A DNA stretch of 64,000 nucleotides from assembly GCF_009193255.1 (NCBI RefSeq), contig NZ_WACG01000002.1, positions 124,001 through 188,000 on the forward strand. Direction: 5' to 3'. The notes under the pieces were generated by a model. It was not told the origin of the DNA. It made no database searches and saw nothing but the letters and a program-made list of their open reading frames with translations. A program made the position numbers and the translations under genes. The stretch is from Arthrobacter koreensis. Its GTDB lineage: Bacteria; Actinomycetota; Actinomycetes; Actinomycetales; Micrococcaceae. This document shows, in pieces, positions 37,209-45,429 of this stretch (position 1 is the first letter of the stretch; each line of letters starts with the position of its first letter).

Positions 37209-37526
37209 ATGGAACAGGCACAATCCGGTCCCGTTACGGACTTTCTCCAGGAATGCACCATCACCGGGCTCAGCGAGAGCGAAGCCACCCCGGCCGCAGA
37301 CCTGTATGGGATGTACATCATCTGGTGTGAGCAGGGCCAGCAGGATCCTGTCTCATCAACAGCGTTTGCGCGCCAGCTGCGCCAGAACGGCAACCATCCG
37401 CGGCGCCGGAACCACGAGAGCATTTACCCCGGGATGCTTCCCACCGGCCCCATTCCCATCCAGTACATCCTCGAGACGGACAAGCCGCCCAGCCCCAACG
37501 GCCCCATGAGCGTCTTCGGGGCCTAG
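37209..37526 (+). CDS. Small stand-alone winged-helix protein resembling a phage primase C-terminus
   Basis: This 105-residue protein contains a stretch (about 30-80) with the pattern LYGMYIIWCEQGQQDPVSST, then FARQLRQNG and RRRNHESIYPGM. This is the layout of the DNA-binding domain at the C-terminus of phage and plasmid D5-type primases (Y..YxxWC...G..PxS...F...L...G). The helicase and primase parts are absent, so here the domain stands alone. It probably binds DNA; I assign no role. The start at ATG 37209 has GGAGG only 1 base upstream, which is tight, so it is uncertain. The match is from memory of the motif and needs a profile search. Confidence 0.6.
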   Translation: MEQAQSGPVTDFLQECTITGLSESEATPAADLYGMYIIWCEQGQQDPVSSTAFARQLRQNGNHPRRRNHESIYPGMLPTGPIPIQYILETDKPPSPNGPMSVFGA

Positions 37527-37571
37527 CCTGTCGCAGCCAATCCGCGCAGCGTCAATTGATAGCGTTACAGG

Positions 37572-38549
37572 ATGACCACCTACAACAGACTTGGCAATTC
37601 CGGCCTCACCGTTTCAGCGGTTGGGCTGGGCTGTAACAACCTGGGCCGAAGCGGCACCGCAACCGAATCCCAGGAGGGAACGGACGCCGTCGTTCATGCC
37701 GCGATTGACGCGGGAATTACCCTGTTCGATACGGCTGATATTTACGGCGCAGAACCCGGACTGAGCGAAATCCGCCTGGGCAAGGCCCTGGGCTCCCGCC
37801 GCGGGGACGTTGTCCTGGCTACGAAGTTCGGCATGGACATGCAGGGCGCCAATGGCCCCGACTTCGGTGCACGGGGTTCCCGCCGCTACATCGTGACCGC
37901 CGTTGAGGCTTCCCTCCGCCGGCTCGGTACTGACTGGATCGACCTGTACCAGTTCCACACCCCGGACCCGCTGACGCCCATCGACGAAACACTCGCTGCG
38001 CTCGAAGACCTCGTGGCCAGCGGAAAGGTCCGCTACATCGGGCACTCAAACCGGACCGGCTGGCAGATTGCCGAAGCAGAATTCACGGCGCGCATGAAGG
38101 GCAGCACCCGCTTCATCTCGGCGCAGAACCACTACAACCTGCTGGACCGCCGCGCCGAACTGGAAGTCACTCCTGCAGCCGAAGCCTACGGGCTTGGCGT
38201 ACTGCCGTACTTCCCGCTCGCCAACGGACTGCTCACCGGCAAATACAGTTCCGGACAGGCGCCCGAGGGAAGCCGCCTGACGCACTCGCGCACCAACCTG
38301 CTCGAGAACGCCGACTACGACCAGCTGCGCGAGTTCGGCGACTTTGCCCGGGACCGCGGTCTGACCGAGGTGCAGGTGGCGTTCTCCTGGCTGGCATCCC
38401 GGCCATCGGTTTCCTCCGTCATCGCCGGAGCCACGAAGCCGGAGCAGGTAAAGCAGAACGCTGAGGCAGCCTCCTGGGTGCCGTCGGAGAAGGACCTTGA
38501 AGAACTGGACCGGATTTTCCCGCAGACGCCGAAGGTTGCTTTGTTCTAG
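37572..38549 (+). CDS. Aldo/keto reductase
   Basis: This 325-residue NADPH-dependent reductase has the (beta/alpha)8 fold. The catalytic tetrad is complete: D53, Y58 (FDTADIYG), K85 (ATKFG) and H129 (YQFHTPD). The C-terminal cofactor-binding region contains SVIAGATKPEQV. It resembles the YghZ/voltage-gated channel beta-subunit-like branch, acting on a range of aldehydes. The spacer before it is short and no ribosome binding site is visible. TAGCGT near 37560 could be a -10 element for a short-leader or leaderless message. It ends with a strong hairpin. Confidence 0.9.
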   Translation: MTTYNRLGNSGLTVSAVGLGCNNLGRSGTATESQEGTDAVVHAAIDAGITLFDTADIYGAEPGLSEIRLGKALGSRRGDVVLATKFGMDMQGANGPDFGARGSRRYIVTAVEASLRRLGTDWIDLYQFHTPDPLTPIDETLAALEDLVASGKVRYIGHSNRTGWQIAEAEFTARMKGSTRFISAQNHYNLLDRRAELEVTPAAEAYGLGVLPYFPLANGLLTGKYSSGQAPEGSRLTHSRTNLLENADYDQLREFGDFARDRGLTEVQVAFSWLASRPSVSSVIAGATKPEQVKQNAEAASWVPSEKDLEELDRIFPQTPKVALF

Positions 38550-38558
38550 GCGTTCTTT

Positions 38559-38600
38559 CTGTAAGGCCGGAGGCGTTTTCCCAGCCCTCCGGCCTTACAG
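38559..38600 (+). terminator. Terminator of the aldo/keto reductase gene
   Basis: CTGTAAGGCCGGAGG (38559-38573) pairs perfectly with CCTCCGGCCTTACAG (38586-38600) around a 12-base loop, starting 10 bases after the stop codon. Confidence 0.82.
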
Positions 38601-38635
38601 ACCTGCGGCCCCTTCCTGGCAACCGGCCTGCTCTG

Positions 38636-38779
38636 CCGTCCTGTGTCGCAATAACGTCGGTTGGGGTCCGTCTGACCGTCCTGTGTCGCAGTAACGTCCT
38701 TCCCGGAGCGGCGTGACAGCGTTATCGCAGCACAGGATTTCCGGGAAGCCTTCGGAACAGCGCTATTGCCACACAGGAT
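38636..38779. repeat. Four-copy 23-bp repeat array, two direct and two inverted copies
   Basis: Copies at 38636-38658 and 38676-38698 share CCTGTGTCGCA-TAACG and are exactly 40 bases apart. Copies at 38716-38738 and 38757-38779 are the same element inverted (reading ACAGCGTTATCGCAGCACAG and ACAGCGCTATTGCCACACAG) and 41 bases apart. The +,+,-,- order makes a large interrupted palindrome. A further inverted pair, CTTCCCGG (38699-38706) and CCGGGAAG (38741-38748), lies inside. It sits between two converging genes and looks like a REP/BIME-type element. Confidence 0.75.
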
Positions 38780-38823
38780 GCGGCCGGCCGGAAGTTTGCG
38801 AGGCCATGGCCGACGCCGAACGG

Positions 38824-39480
38824 CTAGGCGCTCCTCCTGGCTGAGAGGCGATCCTGGAACGTGCCCGCACCCGGTCCGGAAAGCTCATCATCCCCAACTG
38901 GACGCCCGGAGACCGCGAGCAGCAGTGCCAGGGAGGAACCGCGGACCTCAGCGCCGCTGCTGTGCCGGAAGGCGCCGTCGTCCGCCGTCAGGCTCAGGCC
39001 TTCCACCAGCTCCCTGCCGCCGCCCAGCTTCACTGATGTTTCTGTCTGGTGAGTTAGCGCCCCGGTAACGGCGTCGAGGGGATAGGTGCGGTCGATTCCC
39101 AGAGGCCGTCGGATGTCCTCGCCGTGGACCACTGCCTCCACCAGGCGGGTGGCGAGGGGCGCCGGGGGTCCGCTCGTCCGCTGCTGGACCAAGCGAAACG
39201 CTGCCAGCGTTTCAGCCGGACTGTTTCCGCGGTGCTTTCGTATGCCGGCGTCATTGCTGCGGTCGAAATCGAACCGGGCGGTGACCATGCCGCGCAGGAA
39301 TCCCAGCCGGGTGGTGAGTGCGGTGTCCACGAGATGCGCCAGGACGTCGTGGACGCTCCAGCCCGGACATAACGACGGCGTTTGCCAGCCATCCGCGGGC
39401 AGGTCCGCCAAGTCCGCAAGCAGTGCGCGGCGTTCCTCGTGCACTGCGGGCCAGACGGAAGTGCTGCTTCGTGAAGCCAT
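38824..39480 (-). CDS. Maleylpyruvate isomerase-like mycothiol-dependent (DinB-fold) protein
   Basis: This 218-residue protein has the metal-binding helical bundle of the mycothiol-dependent maleylpyruvate isomerase family. CPGWSVHDVLAHLVD (about 36-50) provides the first His, and LVEAVVHGEDIRRPLG (about 112-127) provides the second His-Glu-Asp group. Such enzymes transfer or use mycothiol, the actinobacterial thiol, often for detoxification; the substrate is unknown. The start at ATG 39480 fits the family N-terminus, although no ribosome binding site is evident. It follows the MarR gene on the same strand with a 91-base gap. Confidence 0.78.
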   Translation of the reverse strand: MASRSSTSVWPAVHEERRALLADLADLPADGWQTPSLCPGWSVHDVLAHLVDTALTTRLGFLRGMVTARFDFDRSNDAGIRKHRGNSPAETLAAFRLVQQRTSGPPAPLATRLVEAVVHGEDIRRPLGIDRTYPLDAVTGALTHQTETSVKLGGGRELVEGLSLTADDGAFRHSSGAEVRGSSLALLLAVSGRPVGDDELSGPGAGTFQDRLSARRSA

Positions 39481-39571
39481 GACCGGTACTAAACCAGCGC
39501 GGGCGGAGGTTGTACAGCTCCGGCGATGTGGCCAAGGGGCGGCAGACTGCCGTGCCGCCGCGGAGGGGAGA

Positions 39572-40063
39572 CTACTGCTGGTCCAGAGTTGCCTCAATCC
39601 GGGCCAGCAGGCCGGCCAGGAGGTCACGTTCCTGCGGGCTTAGCCCACCGAGGATCCCTACCTCAGTCTTCAGATGGTCCGGCAGGGCCCGCTCCACCAG
39701 GGCGAGGCCTTCCGCTGTGAGGGCCACGCGCTTGGCCCGCCCGTCGGATGTGTTCTTGGTACGGGATACCAGTCCGCGTTCTTCCAGCCGGTTCAGCCGC
39801 TGTGCGATGGCGGCGGAGGTCACCATGGTACTGGCCGTCAGCTCAGACGGGCTCAGGGTGTATGGGGCGCCGGAGCGGCGCAGGGTCGCAAGGACATCGA
39901 AAGCAGCCGCGTCGAGGCCGTGTGAGGCAAAGGTCGCTGCCAGCCGGGTATCCACTTTCCGCGACACCCTGGAGATCCGGCCTACTACGGCCATGGGGGA
40001 AGCATCAAGATCCGGCCGTTCCGCCGTCCACTGAGCCAGGATCTGCTTTATCTGGTCCTTCAT
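39572..40063 (-). CDS. MarR family transcriptional regulator
   Basis: This 163-residue winged-helix regulator has the core FDVLATLRRSGAPYTLSPSEL, then the recognition helix region MVTSAAIAQRLNRLEERGLV and the wing SDGRAKRVALTAEG. The ATG at 40063 is preferred over an upstream frame. It diverges from the uvrA-like gene with a 96-base spacer and most likely controls it; ligand-induced release is typical of the family. The mycothiol-dependent gene downstream may share its transcript. Confidence 0.88.
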   Translation of the reverse strand: MKDQIKQILAQWTAERPDLDASPMAVVGRISRVSRKVDTRLAATFASHGLDAAAFDVLATLRRSGAPYTLSPSELTASTMVTSAAIAQRLNRLEERGLVSRTKNTSDGRAKRVALTAEGLALVERALPDHLKTEVGILGGLSPQERDLLAGLLARIEATLDQQ

Positions 40064-40159
40064 GGTTTCCAACCTATCCGTTTGCGCGGCGATCACGCCG
40101 TTGGTGAAACCAAGCCGGATTCGCAGATTTGGAAGCACACTGCCTGTTAGCGTCGATGG

Positions 40160-42703
40160 GTGAGCACTAAAACCGATGTCCAGTCCGCTCCCAGACCCAC
40201 GCCCGATCCCGCCAGCCGCGGCATGGTCCGTGTCCGCGGTGCGCAGGAAAACAACCTGCGCAGTGTCGACGTTGATGTTCCCCGGGACTCGATTGTCGCG
40301 TTCACCGGCATCTCGGGATCCGGCAAGTCTTCACTGGCGTTCGGCACCATCTACGCGGAGGCACAGAAACGGTACTTCGAATCGGTTGCCCCGTACGCCC
40401 GCCGTCTGATTTCCCAGGGGCACAATCCGAAGGTGGAGGCCATCACGGGCCTGCCTCCCGCCGTCGCGCTCCAGCAGCGCCGCGGTACGGCCAGTTCGCG
40501 TTCGACGGTGGGCACGCTCACCACACTGTCCAATTCAATGCGGATGCTCTTCTCCCGGGGCGGTACCTACCCGGCCAATGCCCAGCCCGGCAGCCTGGAC
40601 TCCGATGCCTTTTCGCCCAACACCGCTGCCGGTGCGTGCCGTGAGTGCTCCGGACTGGGCATTGCCCACACCGTCACGGAAGAGTCCCTGGTTCCGGACC
40701 CGTCCCTGACCATCCGGGAGGGCGCCATTGCCGCCTGGCCCGGGGCCTGGCAGGGCAAGAACCTGCGGGACATCCTGATCCATCTTGGGTACGACGTCGA
40801 TGTGCCCTGGCGGAAACTGCCGAAGAAGGACCGCGACTGGATCCTTTTCACGGAAGAACAGCCTGTTGTCACCATAACCCCGCAGCGCGACCGCGTAGCC
40901 AAGCCCTACAAGGGCCGGTTCTGGAGCGCACGCAGCTACGTGCTGCACACCCTGGCTGACTCCGGGAGCGCAAAGATGCGCGAACGTGTCCTGGAGTACA
41001 TGGTCTCCGGCCCCTGCCCGGTTTGCGGCGGGGCGGGCCTGCGTCCGGAGGCGCTTGCCGTCACCTTCGCCGGGAGGAACATCGCCGAACTCAACGGAGC
41101 GACTCTCGGCGAGCTGGCAGAAATCATCCGGCCGACGGCGGAACTCAAGGCGGCGGGCACGGCGTCCCGGTCCGCGGCGTCGAATGAGGACACTGAGGTT
41201 GCCGTCACCATCACCCGGGACCTGCTTTCCCGGCTGGAGATCCTGATTTCTTTGGGCCTGGGCTACCTCAGCCTGTCCCGCGCCACGCCGACGCTCTCGC
41301 CCGGCGAGATGCAGCGGCTGCGCATCGCCACGCAGCTGCGCTCCGGCCTGTTCGGTGTGGTGTACGTGCTGGATGAACCCTCCGCTGGCCTGCACCCGGC
41401 CGACGCCGAACCGCTGCTGGCCGTCCTGCAGGAGCTGAAGGACGCCGGGAACTCGGTGTTCGTGGTTGAGCACAACATGGACGTGGTGCGCAGCGCCGAA
41501 TGGATTGTCGACGTCGGTCCGCAGGCCGGCGACGGCGGCGGAACCGTGCTCTACAGCGGCCCGGTCGCGGGTCTGGCTGGGGTGACGGAGAGCGCCACCC
41601 GGCCCTTCCTCTTCGGTGAAGCCGAAGAAATCTCCCCGGCGCGTCGCCGTGCCGAGCGCTGGTTGTCCCTGAAGGGCATTTCGCGGCACAACCTGCGGGA
41701 GCTCGACGCCGACATCCCGCTGGGTGTGCTCACGGCAGTCACCGGGGTATCCGGATCCGGTAAGTCCACCCTGGTCAGCCAGGTCCTGGCAGAGGCCGTG
41801 GGCACCCAGGTCAACGGGGCTCCGCCGGAAGCCGAGGATGACGACGGTGCGGCGGATGCGCGCAGCGCCGACCCCGGTGTCCAGGTGCGGCGCATACAGG
41901 GCCTTGAACACCTGGACCGCCTGGTGAAAGTGGACCAGCGTCCCATCGGGAGGACACCGCGGTCCAACCTCGCCACCTACACGGGTCTCTTCGACCACGT
42001 CCGGAAGCTCTTCGCCGGGACAGACGAAGCACGTGCGCGCGGTTACAACGCCGGACGATTCTCCTTCAACGTGGCTGGCGGCCGCTGTGAAACCTGCCAG
42101 GGCGAGGGATTCCTCGCCGTCGAACTGCTGTTCCTGCCAGGCACATACGGTCCCTGCCCCGACTGTCACGGCGCCCGGTACAACGAGGAGACCCTGGAGA
42201 TCACCTACCGGGGCAAGTCCATTGCGGATGTCCTGGGCATGCGGGTTGAGACGGCGGCAGAGTTCCTGTCCGACGTTCCAGCGGCAGCCCGCAGCCTGAG
42301 CACCTTGCTGGACGTCGGACTCGGGTACCTGCGGCTCGGCCAGCCCGCCACGGAACTTTCCGGGGGCGAGGCACAGCGCATCAAGCTCGCTACTGAGCTT
42401 CAGCGCGCCAGGCGCGGACACACCCTCTACCTGCTGGACGAGCCGACCACCGGCCTGCACCCGCAGGACGTCCAGCTGCTGCTGGCCCAGCTGAACCGGC
42501 TGGTGGAGGCCGGAAATACCGTGGTGGTAGTTGAGCACTCGATGAATGTGGTGGCGTCTGCGGACTGGGTGATCGACATGGGGCCAGCCGGTGGAGACGA
42601 CGGCGGACGGATTGTCTGCTCCGGCACAGCCGATGACGTGGCTGCGTGCGAGACGTCGCGGACGGCACCGTATTTGTCTGAGGCACTGAAGCGGGTCCGC
42701 TGA
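40160..42703 (+). CDS. UvrA-like excinuclease ABC ATPase (UvrA2 type)
   Basis: This 847-residue tandem ABC ATPase has Walker A GISGSGKSS (about 49-57) and GVSGSGKST (about 529-537), two signatures (LSPGEMQR and LSGGEAQR) and two Walker B DEP motifs. It is about 100 residues shorter than true UvrA. The first zinc module keeps only one CxxC pair (CRECSGLG), while the C-terminal zinc module (CETC...CPDC) is intact. This fits the UvrA2/DrrC-like paralogues linked to drug or DNA-adduct resistance rather than the housekeeping repair protein. It starts with GTG and diverges from a MarR gene. Confidence 0.85.
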   Translation: MSTKTDVQSAPRPTPDPASRGMVRVRGAQENNLRSVDVDVPRDSIVAFTGISGSGKSSLAFGTIYAEAQKRYFESVAPYARRLISQGHNPKVEAITGLPPAVALQQRRGTASSRSTVGTLTTLSNSMRMLFSRGGTYPANAQPGSLDSDAFSPNTAAGACRECSGLGIAHTVTEESLVPDPSLTIREGAIAAWPGAWQGKNLRDILIHLGYDVDVPWRKLPKKDRDWILFTEEQPVVTITPQRDRVAKPYKGRFWSARSYVLHTLADSGSAKMRERVLEYMVSGPCPVCGGAGLRPEALAVTFAGRNIAELNGATLGELAEIIRPTAELKAAGTASRSAASNEDTEVAVTITRDLLSRLEILISLGLGYLSLSRATPTLSPGEMQRLRIATQLRSGLFGVVYVLDEPSAGLHPADAEPLLAVLQELKDAGNSVFVVEHNMDVVRSAEWIVDVGPQAGDGGGTVLYSGPVAGLAGVTESATRPFLFGEAEEISPARRRAERWLSLKGISRHNLRELDADIPLGVLTAVTGVSGSGKSTLVSQVLAEAVGTQVNGAPPEAEDDDGAADARSADPGVQVRRIQGLEHLDRLVKVDQRPIGRTPRSNLATYTGLFDHVRKLFAGTDEARARGYNAGRFSFNVAGGRCETCQGEGFLAVELLFLPGTYGPCPDCHGARYNEETLEITYRGKSIADVLGMRVETAAEFLSDVPAAARSLSTLLDVGLGYLRLGQPATELSGGEAQRIKLATELQRARRGHTLYLLDEPTTGLHPQDVQLLLAQLNRLVEAGNTVVVVEHSMNVVASADWVIDMGPAGGDDGGRIVCSGTADDVAACETSRTAPYLSEALKRVR

Positions 42704-42761
42704 GTTCTGACGTGGGTCGGCCGGGCTTTGGCGGCTCGGTCCAGTGAGATGCGGGGAATGG

Positions 42762-43040
42762 TTAGGCGCCGGGATCGTTCGTGCTTGGAGCTTTTGGGTT
42801 CTTAGGATCCCTGCCGCGTTCGAGGCAGTAGTCTTCACGCTGGGCCAGGACAAAGCGGGCAAGCGAGACCAGAAAGGCTGCCGCCGACAGTACAACCACT
42901 CCCAGCAGCAGCCAGGTCCACGGTTCACGGTAGGGCAGCACGCTATACAGCGAGTACAGCGCCACGGTGGCCACCATGATGCAGAACAACGTCAGGAGCC
43001 CTGGGCCGGGTTTCCGGGATGCATTCTGGTCGCTGGTCAC
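42762..43040 (-). CDS. Small two-helix membrane protein
   Basis: This 92-residue protein has two hydrophobic helices (GLLTLFCIMVATVALYSLYS near 13-35 and WTWLLLGVVVLSAAAFLVSL near 43-66) and a charged C-terminus. I do not recognise the family. No Shine-Dalgarno sequence precedes the GTG at 43040. Instead TATGCT lies 6 bases upstream on the minus strand, as in leaderless actinobacterial genes. An ATG at 43070 is the alternative. The open frame runs on to 43697, but that part is antisense to the next gene and is not used. Confidence 0.55.
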   Translation of the reverse strand: MTSDQNASRKPGPGLLTLFCIMVATVALYSLYSVLPYREPWTWLLLGVVVLSAAAFLVSLARFVLAQREDYCLERGRDPKNPKAPSTNDPGA

Positions 43041-43136
43041 GGACCGAGCATATAGACGCCCCAGGATCATGTCACCGGGGTCGGTGGAGTCTCCTCGGGG
43101 CGTCGGTTCCACGGGCGTTCGGATGGGCTGCCCGGA

Positions 43137-43163
43137 GCATCCAGCCCGCAGGGGGCTGGATGC
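43137..43163. repeat. 11-bp inverted repeat in a divergent spacer
   Basis: GCATCCAGCCC (43137-43147) pairs with GGGCTGGATGC (43153-43163) around a GCAGG loop. It lies between the divergent starts of the small membrane protein and the DUF2975 gene, so it could be an operator or a transcript hairpin rather than a terminator. Confidence 0.5.
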
Positions 43164-43232
43164 TGCACAGAGGCAGACAGGGCTGCAAACGTGTGGGTTG
43201 ACAGCAGCAACGGACCTGACGAGCATTGCGCT

Positions 43233-43709
43233 ATGACCAAGCAGGAAGCGCTGCCTCTCCGATGTGTCCTTGCTGCCCTCGGGGTCCTGGCCCTGTTGTC
43301 GCAGACAGCGCTGCTGCCGCGTATCGCCGGCGAGTACGCGGAGGCCTACCCCGAAGTTGCTAACCTCGCGGCACCATACGCCCTCGCCGTCATTGCGGCG
43401 ACTGCCTGCTTTGAGGTGGCACTGCTGGCCGCGTGGCAGATGCTCACATCGGTGGTGACAGACGGTGCACTGACCCCCGGCGCGAGTAAATGGGCAAACG
43501 TGCTGGCGTTTTCGCTCGGTCTGACGGGCATAACCCTCGCCGGGATCTGCGCCCACGCCGGGTTTGTTGAAGCGATCGGCGGCCCTGCGATGTTGCTGGG
43601 GCTTCTTGCCGGACTGGCGCTCGTCCCCGCTGCGGTGGCGCTGCGGAACAGGGTACTGCGAGCCGGCAGCGATTCCGCAGAAGTCCCCGGGGTCCACCGT
43701 TGGACATGA
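43233..43709 (+). CDS. DUF2975 family membrane protein
   Basis: This 158-residue protein has four hydrophobic helices (about 8-28, 44-70, 88-110 and 118-140). The pattern of the second helix and the loop before it fits DUF2975, a family of small membrane proteins often paired with a Cro/CI-type regulator; no such regulator is present here. The ATG at 43233 begins the hydrophobic domain. Its stop lies 14 bases before the start of the DNA alkylation repair gene, so the two are probably one operon. Confidence 0.72.
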   Translation: MTKQEALPLRCVLAALGVLALLSQTALLPRIAGEYAEAYPEVANLAAPYALAVIAATACFEVALLAAWQMLTSVVTDGALTPGASKWANVLAFSLGLTGITLAGICAHAGFVEAIGGPAMLLGLLAGLALVPAAVALRNRVLRAGSDSAEVPGVHRWT

Positions 43710-43723
43710 AAGGAAACTCCAGC

Positions 43724-44407
43724 ATGGCTGCGACAGGCACCTGGACCACCGTCGATGAGGTGATGGAACGGCTGGCTTCCCTCGAGGACTCGAAGATGCG
43801 GGCCGTCAACGAGAAGCATGGCGATGACCATGGCGTGAACCTCGGCAAGCTCCGCGCCCTCGCGAAGGAGCTCAAGACACAGCAGGACCTGTCCCTGAAG
43901 CTTTGGCAGACCGGAGACACCGCGGCACGTCTGCTGTCGCTTCTGATCTGCCGGCCCAAGTCATTCGACAAGGACGAACTGGATGCGATGATGCGTGAGG
44001 CACGCAGTCCCAAGGTCCAGGACTGGCTGGTGAACTACGTGGTCAAGAAGAGTCCCCACGCCGACGACCTGCGTCAGGCATGGTTCAGCGACCGTGACCC
44101 TGTGGTGGCCAGTGCCGGCTGGGCGCTGACGAGCGAGCGGGTGTCCAAAAGTCCTGAGGGGCTGGACCTCAAGGCCCTGCTGGACACGATCGAGTCTCAG
44201 ATGCAGCAGGCTCCGGACCGGCTGCAATGGGCCATGAACACCTGCCTGGCGCAGATCGGCATCGCGCACCCCGAGTTCCGCTCCCGGGCCATAGCCATCG
44301 GCGAACGTCTGGAAGTGCTCAAGGACTATCCCACGCCGCCGAACTGCACCTCGCCCTACGCACCAATCTGGATTACCGAAATGGTCCGCCGTCAGAATAT
44401 GAAGTAA
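43724..44407 (+). CDS. DNA alkylation repair (AlkD-like, HEAT-repeat) protein
   Basis: This 227-residue all-helical protein has a HEAT-repeat pattern. Features that recall AlkD include a segment with LWQTGDTAARLLSLL and repeated Trp-containing helices (VQDWLVNYVVKKS, ADDLRQAWFSD). AlkD-type enzymes excise positively charged alkylated bases without flipping them. Catalytic residues cannot be assigned safely by eye. The ATG at 43724 has AGGAAA 9 bases upstream. The product is likely cytoplasmic. Confidence 0.72.
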   Translation: MAATGTWTTVDEVMERLASLEDSKMRAVNEKHGDDHGVNLGKLRALAKELKTQQDLSLKLWQTGDTAARLLSLLICRPKSFDKDELDAMMREARSPKVQDWLVNYVVKKSPHADDLRQAWFSDRDPVVASAGWALTSERVSKSPEGLDLKALLDTIESQMQQAPDRLQWAMNTCLAQIGIAHPEFRSRAIAIGERLEVLKDYPTPPNCTSPYAPIWITEMVRRQNMK

Positions 44408-44428
44408 GGCTGCAGCTGCCGACGGCGC

Positions 44429-45301
44429 CTAGCCACCGATGCTGTCCAGCTCAGTGACGTCGCCAGCGGAGAGCTCCAGCGAGGCACCGGAAATGTTCTC
44501 CCGTAGATGTGCTGCAGACGAGGTTCCCGGGATCAGCAGGATGTTGGGGGAACGCTGCAGCAGCCAGGCCAGTGCCACCGACATCGGAGTGGTTCCGAGC
44601 CTTGCAGCCACAGCAGACAGCGCGGCTGACTGCAGGGGACTAAACCCGCCCAGCGGGAAGAACGGAACATACGCGATGCCGTCCCGGGCCAGCGAATCGA
44701 TGAGTGCGTCATCCCGGCGGAAGGCGAGATTGTACATATTCTGCACAGCGACGATGGATGCAACGCTTCTCGCCTCGGCCACCTGCTCGGGAAGGACGTT
44801 GCTGACGCCCAGATGGCGAATCAGCCCTTCCTGCTGCAGCTCAGCCAGTGTCTCCAAGGCGGCCGCAACGGGCCCGGGAACAGTACCTTGCGCGTCTCCA
44901 GCACGAAAATAGACCAGGTCCAGGGTGTCAAGGCCTAGCGTTTCAAGGTTTTCGCCGACGGCGCGGCGCAGCTGCTCCGGCTCCCGGGCAGTCGGCCACC
45001 CGCCCTGTTCGTCTCGTTCGGCTCCGACTTTCGTGGCCAGGTGGAGTCCGTCCGGGTAAGGATAAAGCGCTTCGCGAATGAGCTGATTCGTGATGCGCGG
45101 TCCGTAGGCTCCGCTGGTGTCGATGTGTGTAACGCCGCTTGCAGCAGCTTCCTGCAGCACGCCGAGCGCGGCATCGTGGTCAGCTGGCGGGCCCATAACT
45201 CCCGGTCCGGCCAGCTGCATCGCACCGTAGCCGAAACGGGTGAGTGCAAGGCCGCCGCGGGTCCAGGTGCCGCCTGGGAGGGTTGTTGTCGAAGATTCCA
45301 T
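44429..45301 (-). CDS. Aldo/keto reductase (atypical active site)
   Basis: This 290-residue aldo/keto-reductase-fold protein has D61 and Y66 in IDTSGAYG and K91 in LATKVG. The position of the usual catalytic His reads DLVYFRAGD (about 128-136), so the fourth tetrad residue is missing. This occurs in some branches that act on different substrates or have weak activity. It diverges from an HxlR regulator and is a likely target of it. Confidence 0.85.
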   Translation of the reverse strand: MESSTTTLPGGTWTRGGLALTRFGYGAMQLAGPGVMGPPADHDAALGVLQEAAASGVTHIDTSGAYGPRITNQLIREALYPYPDGLHLATKVGAERDEQGGWPTAREPEQLRRAVGENLETLGLDTLDLVYFRAGDAQGTVPGPVAAALETLAELQQEGLIRHLGVSNVLPEQVAEARSVASIVAVQNMYNLAFRRDDALIDSLARDGIAYVPFFPLGGFSPLQSAALSAVAARLGTTPMSVALAWLLQRSPNILLIPGTSSAAHLRENISGASLELSAGDVTELDSIGG

Positions 45302-45340
45302 GTCCTGCCATTTCGTTGGGGAAAGGTGGTGTTCTGGGGT

Positions 45341-45408
45341 GGGTTACTCCACTATGGGCAGGGAACTTTGCGTGTGGAAGAGGGCACCTGAGGGTGCCTA
45401 GGTAACCC
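45341..45408. promoter_or_regulatory. Inverted repeats in the spacer between the reductase and hxlR-type genes
   Basis: GGGTTAC (45341-45347) and GTAACCC (45402-45408) are inverted copies 54 bases apart. Between them lies GGCACC-TGAG-GGTGCC (45383-45398), a 16-bp inverted repeat. These are candidate sites for the adjacent HxlR regulator, shown only by symmetry and position. Confidence 0.45.
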
Positions 45409-45429
45409 GGAAGGAACAGGAGTCATGCA

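Noticed and set aside
38636-38779. CRISPR array
   Set aside because: There are only four imperfect repeats, two of them inverted, with short related spacers and no cas genes.
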